Source of the DNA: a virus
IMG/VR virus record: IMGVR_UViG_3300017938_000007
Span: 44,010 to 108,009 of that record
DNA: 64,000 nucleotides
Reading direction: 5' to 3' (one strand)
Positions 32,436-41,023 of this stretch are shown in pieces (the first letter of the stretch is position 1; the number at the start of each line of letters is the position of its first letter). The notes beneath the pieces are model-generated. The model was not told the DNA's origin. It saw only the letters and a program-made list of their open reading frames with translations, and ran no database searches. Made by a program: the position numbers and the translations under genes.

Positions 32436-32900
32436 ATGATTAAAGCCGCTTACATGTGTAAAGAATGTAAGAAAACAAAGCCAATTTCTGAGTTTTATCT
32501 GGTCACACTCAAGACCGGCGCGCAGTATCCGCGATCACGTTGTAAACCATGCTATAATACCAATTCTTTAAAAGCATTCAGCCGACATCCTGAATGGTTG
32601 CGGCGAATGCACCAGAGGAAAAAAGAAAAACGAGCCGCATTACCATTTCGATTAGAAACGCTACGTGCGATGAACTTAACTATCGAAAAAGCTTTTGAAA
32701 TTTATACAGCACAGAAAGGCTTATGCGCTGTATGCCACAAGCCACCGGGAAAGCACAGATTAGCCTTAGACCACGATCATAAAACAGGAAAACCAAGACA
32801 ATTTCTTTGTGCTGGCTGCAACAGTGATCTTGCTGTGCTCGAAAGCGGGGAACACCTTAAAAAATTGCAGGATTATCTGGAAAAGCATCGGTGTAGTTAA
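32436..32900 (+). CDS. Recombination endonuclease VII-like protein
   Basis: A 154-residue protein. N-terminal Cys pairs (CKECKKTK; CKPCYN) form one zinc site. The C-terminal domain is the endonuclease VII/HNH fold: CAVCHKPPG, the catalytic LALDHDHKTGK, then LCAGCNSDLAVLE and a terminal helix. It may resolve branched DNA like T4 gp49, or act as a homing enzyme, as this fold does both. It is AT-rich and stands alone. Its stop overlaps the TAGTTA motif of the next gene. Confidence 0.85.
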   Translation: MIKAAYMCKECKKTKPISEFYLVTLKTGAQYPRSRCKPCYNTNSLKAFSRHPEWLRRMHQRKKEKRAALPFRLETLRAMNLTIEKAFEIYTAQKGLCAVCHKPPGKHRLALDHDHKTGKPRQFLCAGCNSDLAVLESGEHLKKLQDYLEKHRCS

Positions 32901-32911
32901 ATCAAGATTAT

Positions 32912-33496
32912 ATGCCAGCACTATCAAAATCACAGCAACAGGCGGCGGCCATTGCGTTGCACGCTCCAAAAAGTGAGCTTCGTGGAGCTTCAAAACAAAT
33001 GGCCACTTCGATGTCAAAAGGTGAATTGCGCAAATTCGCTAAAACTGAGCGAACAAGTCTGCCCAAGTACGTAAAAGACTCAGTCGAGCAAATCAAGGCA
33101 ATGATCAGCGAAGGTCGCCATAAGGTGGGTTGTACTTGCGGGTTTTGTAAGAACATGGGCAAAGGCTTTGGAAAGAAAAAAGAAGAAGTTGAGCCGGAGG
33201 AGCCGAAGGAATCGCCTATGAGCGAAGGGCAGGACGACATCGGCAAGCTCAACATGTCGCCGGAAGCAAAGCATTATGCCCGCCGGGGCGGTCTGGCCTC
33301 GATGAAACGCCAGCCCAAGGATTACGTCAACATGGTCGCGGCGGACACGAACCAAAAAGGCAAAAAGGCGGGCTTCAGGAATTTTGACGCCGCTGAAAAA
33401 CCAAGCGGGGGATCGATGGGAGCTTCACCGGGATTGACCAAAAAGAAAAACGAATCACTGGCGCAGGAAGTCGTCGACACAATGTTGAATGGCTGA
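32912..33496 (+). CDS. DUF3008-like protein with extended basic C-terminus
   Basis: A 194-residue protein. Residues 1-60 match DUF3008-type proteins (MPALSKSQQQAAAIAL ... LRGASKQMATSMS, then ELRKFAKTE and SLPKYV). A CTCGFC Cys cluster (about 74-79), an acidic stretch and a Lys/Gly-rich tail (YARRGGLASMKRQP) follow. TAGTTA sits 12 nt before the ATG. A small virion-associated or DNA-binding role is plausible by context only. Confidence 0.65.
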   Translation: MPALSKSQQQAAAIALHAPKSELRGASKQMATSMSKGELRKFAKTERTSLPKYVKDSVEQIKAMISEGRHKVGCTCGFCKNMGKGFGKKKEEVEPEEPKESPMSEGQDDIGKLNMSPEAKHYARRGGLASMKRQPKDYVNMVAADTNQKGKKAGFRNFDAAEKPSGGSMGASPGLTKKKNESLAQEVVDTMLNG

Positions 33497-33948
33497 TGAA
33501 CGCACGTCAAATAATTGCCAGTTTGCTGGATGAAGCCTTTGTACCGGATTATTCCGATCCAATGGGTCGTGATTATGCAGCCGAGCGTGGAGAAATAGCG
33601 CAGCAGTTGGCAATGCAGCACCAGAAACAACTACAAAGCCAAGAGCGTGAAGCTGGGCTGGAAACTGAACGTGAAATGGCCGAAGAGGAAAAACTTCGGC
33701 GTGAGCGTGAAGCTGCGGCTCGGAAAAAGGGTACCTTGCTCCACGGGACACGGTTAAAAGCACGGGATTACTTCCGCAGTCCTGAGCGCAAAACATGGCC
33801 GAAGATGCCGGAGATCGAAAGAACCGGCGAAGTACTTCCAACTGATTTCGGCACCAAAAAACAGGAACCAGAAATCCAGATAAAGGGTGCCCAAAAATAT
33901 CAACCGAAGCACTACATCATGCCCAAGCCATGGAAACACTGGCAGTAA
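33496..33948 (+). CDS. Candidate packaged protein with coiled coil
   Basis: A 150-residue protein coupled to the previous stop (TGATG). The leader MNARQIIASLLDEAF matches the head-targeting-like family. Residues 30-75 form a Glu/Gln/Arg-rich coiled coil (QLAMQHQKQLQSQEREAG), then a basic C-terminus rich in Lys/Pro. No enzymatic motif. Confidence 0.6.
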   Translation: MNARQIIASLLDEAFVPDYSDPMGRDYAAERGEIAQQLAMQHQKQLQSQEREAGLETEREMAEEEKLRREREAAARKKGTLLHGTRLKARDYFRSPERKTWPKMPEIERTGEVLPTDFGTKKQEPEIQIKGAQKYQPKHYIMPKPWKHWQ

Positions 33949-33951
33949 ATT

Positions 33952-34224
33952 TCAACATGGGGAGCGCCGCCCGGCGGCGGCAAAAGCCTTTCGGTATTTG
34001 GCCAATTCGATCCGTGCCTCGGCGGGGGCCGGTTCTTCACGATGCCCTGCGGAAGTGCGTACAGGGTCAAGACGCCGGTCACGGCAAACAGCCTGCAATT
34101 CTGGTTTTACACCGTACAGCATGTGATAGCGCACAGCTTGGGGCATCTGTGACTGTTCTGCTATGGAAATCTGTTTTCTCTGCCCCAGCCAGAGCGTTGC
34201 GAGAAGCAGTGTTACTAAATCCAT
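33952..34224 (-). CDS. Small protein with N-terminal hydrophobic anchor
   Basis: A 90-residue open frame starting MDLVTLLLATLWLG, a short membrane anchor or signal-like segment, then a basic region. It fills a 312-nt gap between plus-strand genes and has a well-formed promoter (TTGACT-N14-TATACATT) just upstream. No lipobox or lysis motif is evident. A rival plus-strand frame (33930-34226) has shadow-like composition. Confidence 0.4.
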   Translation of the reverse strand: MDLVTLLLATLWLGQRKQISIAEQSQMPQAVRYHMLYGVKPELQAVCRDRRLDPVRTSAGHREEPAPAEARIELAKYRKAFAAAGRRSPC

Positions 34225-34232
34225 GAGATGAA

Positions 34233-34258
34233 TGTATACGTTTTAATCTGAAAGTCAA
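34233..34258 (-). promoter_or_regulatory. Candidate promoter (minus strand)
   Basis: TTGACT (34258-34253), 14 nt spacer, TATACATT (34238-34231), then the ATG at 34224. Geometry is the same as the 1608 promoter on the other strand. It sits back to back with the tape-measure gene. Confidence 0.4.
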
Positions 34259-34260
34259 GT

Positions 34261-36822
34261 ATGCCTGAAGCTTCAACAGAATTCGGCAAAATTAAAGACC
34301 ATGTCCACAGCATTGCTCACGACATGGAAGCAAGCCAGTCAGCGTCGAAGCAGACTTCGGATGCACTTGGTAGCCTGTTGAAGACGTTGGTGGTGGTGGA
34401 TGTCACGCTCAGGGGTTTGGAAAAGGCATCCATTTTTTCACCCATGGCCCGCAACCTCAAGGAAGCGTTTACCACGCTGGGAAAAACACGAGATCAGCTT
34501 CAGGCGGTGCATTATCTTCAATTGAATGCGGCGCAGGAGGAATTCAAGGCAGGCAAGATAACGGAGGCCCAACTTGAGCGCATTGAAAATATAACCAGAG
34601 GTCGACTGCCGCTGTTGAACGCTCAGTTGAAGTTGGAACAGGAAATCAACAAGGTTGGTGCTTTGCGTTTTGGTATCCTAACGGCTACGGCGGCTGTTAT
34701 GGGGCGGCTGTTTTACATTAGTCAGGATTTCAACGAATCGGCCATCAAAGCCAATGCAGATTGGAGAAGCCGTCGTGATCTGTTTTACACCAATCTTCAG
34801 GTACAAAAGGAAACGGGCATTGTGTTTCGGTCGGTGGCTGATGCGCAGCGCGAATTGGTAAATTACGGATTTCAGACCCGACAGGATTATGCGGATGTGC
34901 TCAAGACGGCGGTCATGCTCCGCGAAGGTTTGGGCATGTCCGTCCACGCGGCTACTGATCTGGCTATCGTCACCGAGCGCCAAGTAAAAGTTTCCTTCAA
35001 ATCGACCGTGGATGTGGTGGCGCAATTGGTTGACCAGACTTCGTTGGCAGCAGATGAAGTGGAACGGATCGCTAAAACCTTGGGGCCACTGATTTTGGCC
35101 ATTCAACCAAGGGGAGCACCGGCGTTTCCTCAGATCGTGCAGGCGCTTGCTCAGTACGAAGATGCCATCAAGCGTTTGGGTGGCATGGGCGATGAATTTA
35201 CCCAGATGATCGCCAAGATGCTTACGCCTGAAGGCATATTGCAGGCTGGAATACTTGGTATACGCGATCCCGGACAACTTTTAAAGGCAACAGGTATCCA
35301 GCAGGCAATGGATGCGTTTAACCGCTATGCAGATCAAATGCTGGCGGGGAGTGCTGAAGGCTCGATGGAAAGAGCACAACGTATGCAGGCGCTTGCGGAC
35401 ATGTTCGGTACAACTTACACGCAGATGTCCTTGATGGTTGACGCGGCTAAAAACGCCAACGCTCAGTTAAATGGCCGAATCACACTGGAGGAGCGCTTTC
35501 ACAAGCAGATGCAAACAGCGGGCGAAGGTATTAAGCGCATATACAGTAGCGTTACTGCGTTGCTGGAACGCGCTTTGTATCCTGCTATTGTGGGCATCAA
35601 CCTGCTGACTAATTTCATTGCCAACATGCTGCAAACGATTTTGAAGTATAAGCCTGTGGCGGTGGCGGCAGCTATAGCTATAGATATTGCCATCGTGATG
35701 ACGGTGCTGAAGTTGCGGAGCGCGGCCAAGGCTTTTTATGAGGTTGTTTTGGCGGCTCAGATTGCAGCGATCAGCCTTAAAAATTATGCAAAAGAGCAAG
35801 TAGCTCAGACTGCGGCCACCAATCTTATGAAGGGAGTTGGCGGTTTAAAACAGGTGGAACAAAAAGTAATTCCAAACTTAATTCAAGGTGATTTATTCGC
35901 GCCAAAAACACTAAAACAAGGTGAATTTGCTTTGGAAATTGAAAAAAAGCTGGCTCCTTCCATCGGTCAGCAGTTTGGAAATGTGTGGAAGGAAAACTTC
36001 GGTGGTTGGTTAAAAAGGTGGGAAGGTATTTCGATTAGAAGCACCACTGAATTAGGAACTAAGGTAGGTTGGGTTGGTAGAAGTGTACAAGTATTGACAG
36101 CTACCATGAAAGCGGGCTGGGTCGGACTGGCACAGGGCTTTGGAGCACTTGGTCTTTTTTTTAAAACAGGCTTAATCAGTTTAATAGCAACTGTGGGACG
36201 CTTTTTACTAAGTGGTTTTACTTGGTTGTTGCGGGGTATTTCACTACTGCTTAGCCCATTAGGACTTATAGCTGCCGCACTGGGTGCTGTGACCTTCGTG
36301 TTAGTGAAAACGTGGCAGACCCAAACCAAAATGCTCGAAAATCAGATGCAGACGCATATCCGATTGGCGGATATGCGCCGTACATATTTGGATACTGCCA
36401 AAGCGCAAATTTACATGGCTACTCGTACAGGTGATAAAGCACGGGCGCAAGAAGTGATGGCCATGGCTTATCAGTATATTGATCGGCAAGTTAAACAGGG
36501 TATTTTGACCAAGCAGGAAGGAGGCATTGAAAAAGCTAAATTTAGTGAGCAATTGAAAACGGTGGTGGGGTTGGCCCAGTATACAGCCACCCAGTTTGGC
36601 AAGCTGAATCTGACCCCGGTGGAGCGAGAGGCTCAAACCAAGGACAATCTGGAATTTCAGCAGAAAATTGCCGATAACACCAAACGGTCGCTGGAAGAAG
36701 CGCGCAAAGCCATCGACGAAGAAAAACGTCAGGCTGAGGCTGACCAGCAGGCTCGCGAACTGCGCTACTTGCGCGATGGCGGTGCAGTAGGCCGGTATAA
36801 CTGGGCAGCAATAGTACCTTAA
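34261..36822 (+). CDS. Tail tape measure protein
   Basis: An 853-residue, mostly helical protein with coiled-coil segments near the N-terminus (HDMEASQSASKQTSDALGSL; QLKLEQEINKVGALR) and hydrophobic helices in the middle and C-terminal parts (VAVAAAIAIDIAIVMTVLKL; LLSPLGLIAAALGAVTFVLV) that would enter the host membrane at DNA ejection. This composition and its position before baseplate genes are typical of tape measures. It sets tail length. The final 60 residues are charged and helical. Confidence 0.8.
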   Translation: MPEASTEFGKIKDHVHSIAHDMEASQSASKQTSDALGSLLKTLVVVDVTLRGLEKASIFSPMARNLKEAFTTLGKTRDQLQAVHYLQLNAAQEEFKAGKITEAQLERIENITRGRLPLLNAQLKLEQEINKVGALRFGILTATAAVMGRLFYISQDFNESAIKANADWRSRRDLFYTNLQVQKETGIVFRSVADAQRELVNYGFQTRQDYADVLKTAVMLREGLGMSVHAATDLAIVTERQVKVSFKSTVDVVAQLVDQTSLAADEVERIAKTLGPLILAIQPRGAPAFPQIVQALAQYEDAIKRLGGMGDEFTQMIAKMLTPEGILQAGILGIRDPGQLLKATGIQQAMDAFNRYADQMLAGSAEGSMERAQRMQALADMFGTTYTQMSLMVDAAKNANAQLNGRITLEERFHKQMQTAGEGIKRIYSSVTALLERALYPAIVGINLLTNFIANMLQTILKYKPVAVAAAIAIDIAIVMTVLKLRSAAKAFYEVVLAAQIAAISLKNYAKEQVAQTAATNLMKGVGGLKQVEQKVIPNLIQGDLFAPKTLKQGEFALEIEKKLAPSIGQQFGNVWKENFGGWLKRWEGISIRSTTELGTKVGWVGRSVQVLTATMKAGWVGLAQGFGALGLFFKTGLISLIATVGRFLLSGFTWLLRGISLLLSPLGLIAAALGAVTFVLVKTWQTQTKMLENQMQTHIRLADMRRTYLDTAKAQIYMATRTGDKARAQEVMAMAYQYIDRQVKQGILTKQEGGIEKAKFSEQLKTVVGLAQYTATQFGKLNLTPVEREAQTKDNLEFQQKIADNTKRSLEEARKAIDEEKRQAEADQQARELRYLRDGGAVGRYNWAAIVP

Positions 36823-36838
36823 TCGACGTAAGTAAGTT

Positions 36839-37732
36839 ATGGCTGTTGAAACCATCATTGACCCCGTCATCCAGCGCGATGATACGCTGCTTTGCGGCAG
36901 GCTTGTTGCACTTTCAACCACACGTTCGCCGTTTCAAGTTAAAAACCCTTTGACCTCACAACCGTATCAAGACGCAGTTTCGATAGATTTTCCGGCTATG
37001 CCGGATACGATTGAGTTGATGCGCTCGGCGGAGTACAAAGTACTGACTAATATGGTTATGCCGGACGGCGTACACCAGTACATGAAGACCAACGTACTTG
37101 AAATCCCGCTTTCATTTCGACTACATGCCGAAGATTCGGATTTTTGTCCGCAAGGAGCTTTAACACTGCTCCAGTTAGCAGCACGTCTACACTCGTTTAT
37201 TTTGCCAATTAGCTTGGGAAATTCAAATACTTCTTGCGCGGCAGTTCCGGCCAGCGACACTCAACTTGTTGACGATACACCGCCGCAAAATGTGCCTGCC
37301 GAAATTCCAAAGAGTGGAACTACAGACGCAAATGCACAGGAAATAAAGGCAGGAAAGACGGCAGATGTACAAACACCTATAACCGGAGCCAGCAGTGTTT
37401 CTAACCCCGTTACTTGCTGGTTGCACTTGATGTTCATTGACGATAATCAACCCGGTATTTCGTGCATCGGTTACGTGAAGGAAGTTGGGGTAAAACTCAA
37501 TGGGCCGTGGCGGCGTAGCGCATCTGGTGGGTTCAATCTGCCCACGTCGGGGGATTTTTCCTTTACCTTTGTCCATCGTCCGGGTCATGGTAACAGCAAT
37601 ATCGCTTCACAAATTTTGGGCGGTCTTGCCATTGCCCAGCAGCCGCAGGCGTATGCAAATACTGTCAAAGATAAACTCTTCAACACTAGGAATTTAGTTG
37701 TGGCGGCTAATTATCGTGGTTTCAGCGATTAA
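36839..37732 (+). CDS. Probable baseplate / tail-tube-initiator protein
   Basis: A 297-residue protein directly after the tape measure. The N-terminal half has beta segments (AVSIDFPAMPDTIELMRSAE; VLEIPLSFRLHAED) and the C-terminal half LMFIDDNQPGISCIGYVKEV, a pattern seen in tail-tube-like baseplate proteins. A disordered Asp/Pro/Thr linker (about 135-185) separates them. It probably caps the tube at the baseplate. The family is inferred from position. Confidence 0.5.
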   Translation: MAVETIIDPVIQRDDTLLCGRLVALSTTRSPFQVKNPLTSQPYQDAVSIDFPAMPDTIELMRSAEYKVLTNMVMPDGVHQYMKTNVLEIPLSFRLHAEDSDFCPQGALTLLQLAARLHSFILPISLGNSNTSCAAVPASDTQLVDDTPPQNVPAEIPKSGTTDANAQEIKAGKTADVQTPITGASSVSNPVTCWLHLMFIDDNQPGISCIGYVKEVGVKLNGPWRRSASGGFNLPTSGDFSFTFVHRPGHGNSNIASQILGGLAIAQQPQAYANTVKDKLFNTRNLVVAANYRGFSD

Positions 37733-38219
37733 ATGAAAAATTTAAGCTGGCGTATTCACCCCAGTATTCCAGTGCTTTTTTATCGTAGGCCCGCGCTGCT
37801 TCTTCCTCTGTTGGGTGTCGTCCTATAAAAAGTGTTTTACCGTTTACTTTGATGGTGGCGCGCCAGCGGTTTCTTTTTGGATCATACCAAACACCCTTGA
37901 ATTTGGACTTCGGAGTCGTTCCTGCCTGCGTTTTCTGTTTTAATCTATTGGCTCCGTTTAGCTTACAGTTGGACTTCCTGAGTACTGATTTCCGATTATC
38001 CAGTGTATTATGAAAACGGTGATCGACATGCTCACTCGGTGCGGCGCGCATGACGACACGGTGCATTTTTTCCATGTGACGATGGCCGTCCGCATCGTAT
38101 ACATGTCTGACGGCGTAGCCTTTTGAATCGCATGACCATTTTGGGCCTGCAATGATTCGTTCGTAATCCTCGTCGTCAACGATTGCAACTTTCCCTCTGG
38201 ATAGTTCGATTATCGCCAT
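37722..38219 (-). CDS. HNH homing endonuclease with AP2 domain (paralogue 2)
   Basis: A 165-residue protein of the same design as that at 5371: an N-terminal beta-rich HNH_3-like part with HRVVMR and EHVDHRFHNTLDNRK, then an AP2 domain (SKFKGVWYDPKRNRWRATIK, EEEAARAYDKKALEYWG). It overlaps the end of the convergent baseplate gene and its ATG lies inside the end of the gp46-like gene. Confidence 0.92.
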   Translation of the reverse strand: MAIIELSRGKVAIVDDEDYERIIAGPKWSCDSKGYAVRHVYDADGHRHMEKMHRVVMRAAPSEHVDHRFHNTLDNRKSVLRKSNCKLNGANRLKQKTQAGTTPKSKFKGVWYDPKRNRWRATIKVNGKTLFIGRHPTEEEAARAYDKKALEYWGEYASLNFSFNR

Positions 38220-40168
38220 TTTACACTGGAAAATACGCGATTGTCTTCTCGACTTTTTTCGACAACGAGCATGTGATCGGCATAGTTAGCTGCTGTTGGG
38301 TTATGATCCACTAAAAATATCAAAATTCCAAGTTGGTTGGCAAGTTCACGAAGATGGGAATAGATGCTTTTACAAACAGTTTGATCTTGATGGGGCAAGA
38401 CTTCATCCAGCCATTTAAAACCGATCCGGCGCGATACCTGTCCCACTTCCGCCAGTGTTTCGGCGATGATCAAGTTGGTCAGGCCCGATTCGCCCTTGGA
38501 GCTTCCGGCCAGTTCCTTGCTGCCGAGGGTGTTGTTGACTTCGATGACCAGTTCCGCCTTTTCTTGGCCGCTGGCCAGTTCCCGGCGGGTGCCATAGACG
38601 ACCTCGATGGTGTTGCCGGTCATCATGCTCGACACCCGGCGCGCTTCGCGGTTCAACGGCTGGATGGCATCCTTGAGCACCATGTTGGGGATGCCGTAGG
38701 GACTGAAAGCCGTATTCCAGTAATCGAGCACGCGCATCGTGACCTGTGACTCCAACAAGGTTGTGGTCGAAGTTTCGACGGTTTTTCGGGCAAGACCCAG
38801 TACGCGCTCCCGCTCCCGCAAGGTGGCTTCCACGCTTCTGAGTTTTTCGTCCGATGCACCGCGTTTTAACTGTTCCCGGCGAAGTTCAGCCTGATGGATT
38901 GAATTGAGGATGTCGCGGATGCCGTCTTCAAAATCTTCGTAAGCTTTGCTCAGGGTGCGCACTTCTTTTTCGGTAGACAGGGCCTCCAGCTTTTCCGTTA
39001 TCTCGGCGTACAGCTTGGTCTGGGCTTTGATGGCTTCTTCGTTATCGTCGTACTCCGTCCGGGCGGCGCGCAACTGTTCATCCGCTTGCTGGAATTTTTG
39101 CTTGAGGGTTTCCAAGCGGGCAGGATCAATCTTGTTGGTCATCGGCTTGCCGCAGGTCGGGCAGTTTTTGGCTTTGCCGCTGTCCTCGTAATTTTGGTAC
39201 TGGCGTTTGGCGTTTAACTGGGTTTCCAGCGCTTGTTCCCGTTTGTCCAAGCGGGCGGTACGATGGCGCTCACAGTCATGTATACGCTCGGCGATTTCAT
39301 TGCGTTGAATTTCAAGATTGTGATAGTCCGTGGACTGGCGCTGCTCGATCTCTTTGAGCTTCCGGTTTATTTTTTCCTGCTCCTGCTGGTATTGCTTGAT
39401 GGTGCTGTGTTTTTGGTCAATACCGGTCTGGGCTTCGGTCAGCAAGCGCTCGTTTTCAGCTTTGCGCCGGGCATAGTCCTTTTGTTCGCGAGTCACGTCT
39501 TCCTTGGCGTCCAGACAGTCCTGCTCCGTCTCGCGGGCGCGTCGACTGGCCTCCTCGTGGGCTTTTTCGTCCTTGGCCAGCACCTGTTTGAATTTCCCGA
39601 CCGCCCGTTTGGACTGCTCGTGATATTCGTTCCACGGCGGTTGCCGCAGCGCTGTCATCACCAGTTCCACACAGTCGGCTTGCGACAGTTTGTTGAATTT
39701 CAGGTTTTCGCCGTCCACGAACACCGTCCACGTGGCCAGCAAAGGCGGTACGCCAATCAAGCGGGTCAATTCGGTACGAGTTTCGGCGATCAGCCCACGT
39801 TCGATGGTTTTGCCATCGTAATGAAAGCGGAGGGCTTCGCCGGTCTTGCTCATTTCCTCGCATTTGTATCCCAGTTCCACAACCAGCGGTTTGTCGTGGA
39901 GCAGGGCGTCAATGCGGACGTAGGTGTCACCTTGTTTGTCGGTGCTGAACTGTTTGACGTACTGAAAGCGACCCGGCACACCCAGCAGCGCCCGGCTGAT
40001 GGCTTCACCGACGCCGGTTTTGCCTGATCCCACGGACTGAAGCGAGCCGCCGGAAGCGCTGTTTAAGCCGGTGACCATTACAAGGCCACGGTCAGGGAAA
40101 TCGAGTTGAACGTTACCGAACTTCATCCAGTTTCGGAACGACGCTTTTTTGAGTTTCAGGTCGGCCAC
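38210..40168 (-). CDS. 46: SbcC/Rad50 family ATPase, gp46-like
   Basis: A 652-residue recombination nuclease subunit. The N-terminal Walker A is an expanded P-loop ending SVGSGKTGVG, two long coiled coils flank the zinc hook CPTCGKP, and the C-terminal half has the ABC signature GSSKGESGL, the D-loop region FKWLDEVLP and ILIFLVDHNP. It would work with the gp47-like nuclease at 61572 to resect DNA ends. The GTG at 40168 is chosen as the first start giving the conserved N-terminus; frames further upstream overlap the divergent gene. Confidence 0.88.
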   Translation of the reverse strand: MADLKLKKASFRNWMKFGNVQLDFPDRGLVMVTGLNSASGGSLQSVGSGKTGVGEAISRALLGVPGRFQYVKQFSTDKQGDTYVRIDALLHDKPLVVELGYKCEEMSKTGEALRFHYDGKTIERGLIAETRTELTRLIGVPPLLATWTVFVDGENLKFNKLSQADCVELVMTALRQPPWNEYHEQSKRAVGKFKQVLAKDEKAHEEASRRARETEQDCLDAKEDVTREQKDYARRKAENERLLTEAQTGIDQKHSTIKQYQQEQEKINRKLKEIEQRQSTDYHNLEIQRNEIAERIHDCERHRTARLDKREQALETQLNAKRQYQNYEDSGKAKNCPTCGKPMTNKIDPARLETLKQKFQQADEQLRAARTEYDDNEEAIKAQTKLYAEITEKLEALSTEKEVRTLSKAYEDFEDGIRDILNSIHQAELRREQLKRGASDEKLRSVEATLRERERVLGLARKTVETSTTTLLESQVTMRVLDYWNTAFSPYGIPNMVLKDAIQPLNREARRVSSMMTGNTIEVVYGTRRELASGQEKAELVIEVNNTLGSKELAGSSKGESGLTNLIIAETLAEVGQVSRRIGFKWLDEVLPHQDQTVCKSIYSHLRELANQLGILIFLVDHNPTAANYADHMLVVEKSREDNRVFSSVKWR

Positions 40169-40192
40169 ACCCAATAGAACGTAGTTAAGCTG

Positions 40193-41023
40193 ATGCGCGC
40201 AGAAACACTGGTATCCCTCATGCTTGAGGCCACTCCCAACGGGGCGGTCTTGGCGTTTGGCTACGGTGCTCCGGCCACCGGTTTTTACGGGAACCGGCTG
40301 GATGACGTGGTGACCAACTTCAAACAGTTGAATCTGGTGAGCAAGGATGCTCCCACGCTGCAAGCCGTCAACGATTTGATCCAGCAGCAGAATGCGGCTT
40401 TCGTGATTCAAAAGAATCCCAACGACATTCATGTATACAGCCGCTCGACGCCTTTAGCGCTGGATCGGGAGGGCAAGGAGCGCATCCAGACCTTGTTCGG
40501 CGTGAACACTGACAGCAGTAGCGTGGCATGGTCGCGGGACTTCGGGACAACGGCCCAGCAGAAACCCGCCAACGAAGTTTTCGGCACGGTCAAGGAGCGC
40601 CAGCAGCGGGAACTGGACAAACAGCACCAGCTACAACGCGAGTTAGTGACTCGCGCCGCCGGGGCCGCGCCCCCCACCGGGGGAACTCAGCCCGCGCCCA
40701 ATCCGGGTGGAGGAGGCTATCAGCCACGGGTGAAACTGGGCTTCGATTACGACACGGGCAGCACGGACGGCATTCGGATCGTGAAAGTCACTCCCAACAG
40801 CCCGGCGTCGAGAGCCGGGTTGGTCGCGGGAGACGTGCTGTATACGGTCGGCCCTTATACGTCATCCCTGTCGCCGCAGGGACAGGCCAGCCATTACCGT
40901 CTCAAAACGGCGGACGATTTGAAACACGTGCTGGGCGAACTTGATCCTGACGTTCCCGTGCCGTTGGGCGTTCTTCGAGGGGATGGCAGTATGAAGCTGG
41001 CTATGGTGCCGGAAAAGCAATGA
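40193..41023 (+). CDS. PDZ-domain candidate packaged protein
   Basis: A 276-residue protein. The leader MRAETLVSLMLEATP fits the head-targeting family, with TAGTTA 5 nt before the ATG. The middle is helical then Gln/Pro/Gly-rich. The C-terminal 100 residues are a PDZ domain: GIRIVKVTPNSPASRAGLVA followed by GDVLYTVG, a second helix DDLKHVLGEL and a final strand VPLGVLRGD. PDZ domains bind C-termini of proteins, often proteases. Its presence in a putative virion protein suggests docking to a partner. Coupled to the SWIM gene by ATGA. Confidence 0.75.
   Translation: MRAETLVSLMLEATPNGAVLAFGYGAPATGFYGNRLDDVVTNFKQLNLVSKDAPTLQAVNDLIQQQNAAFVIQKNPNDIHVYSRSTPLALDREGKERIQTLFGVNTDSSSVAWSRDFGTTAQQKPANEVFGTVKERQQRELDKQHQLQRELVTRAAGAAPPTGGTQPAPNPGGGGYQPRVKLGFDYDTGSTDGIRIVKVTPNSPASRAGLVAGDVLYTVGPYTSSLSPQGQASHYRLKTADDLKHVLGELDPDVPVPLGVLRGDGSMKLAMVPEKQ

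Noticed and set aside
33930-34226. A plus-strand ORF opposite the small anchored protein.
   Set aside because: It overlaps the end of the preceding gene and is Arg/Pro/Ala-rich like a shadow frame.
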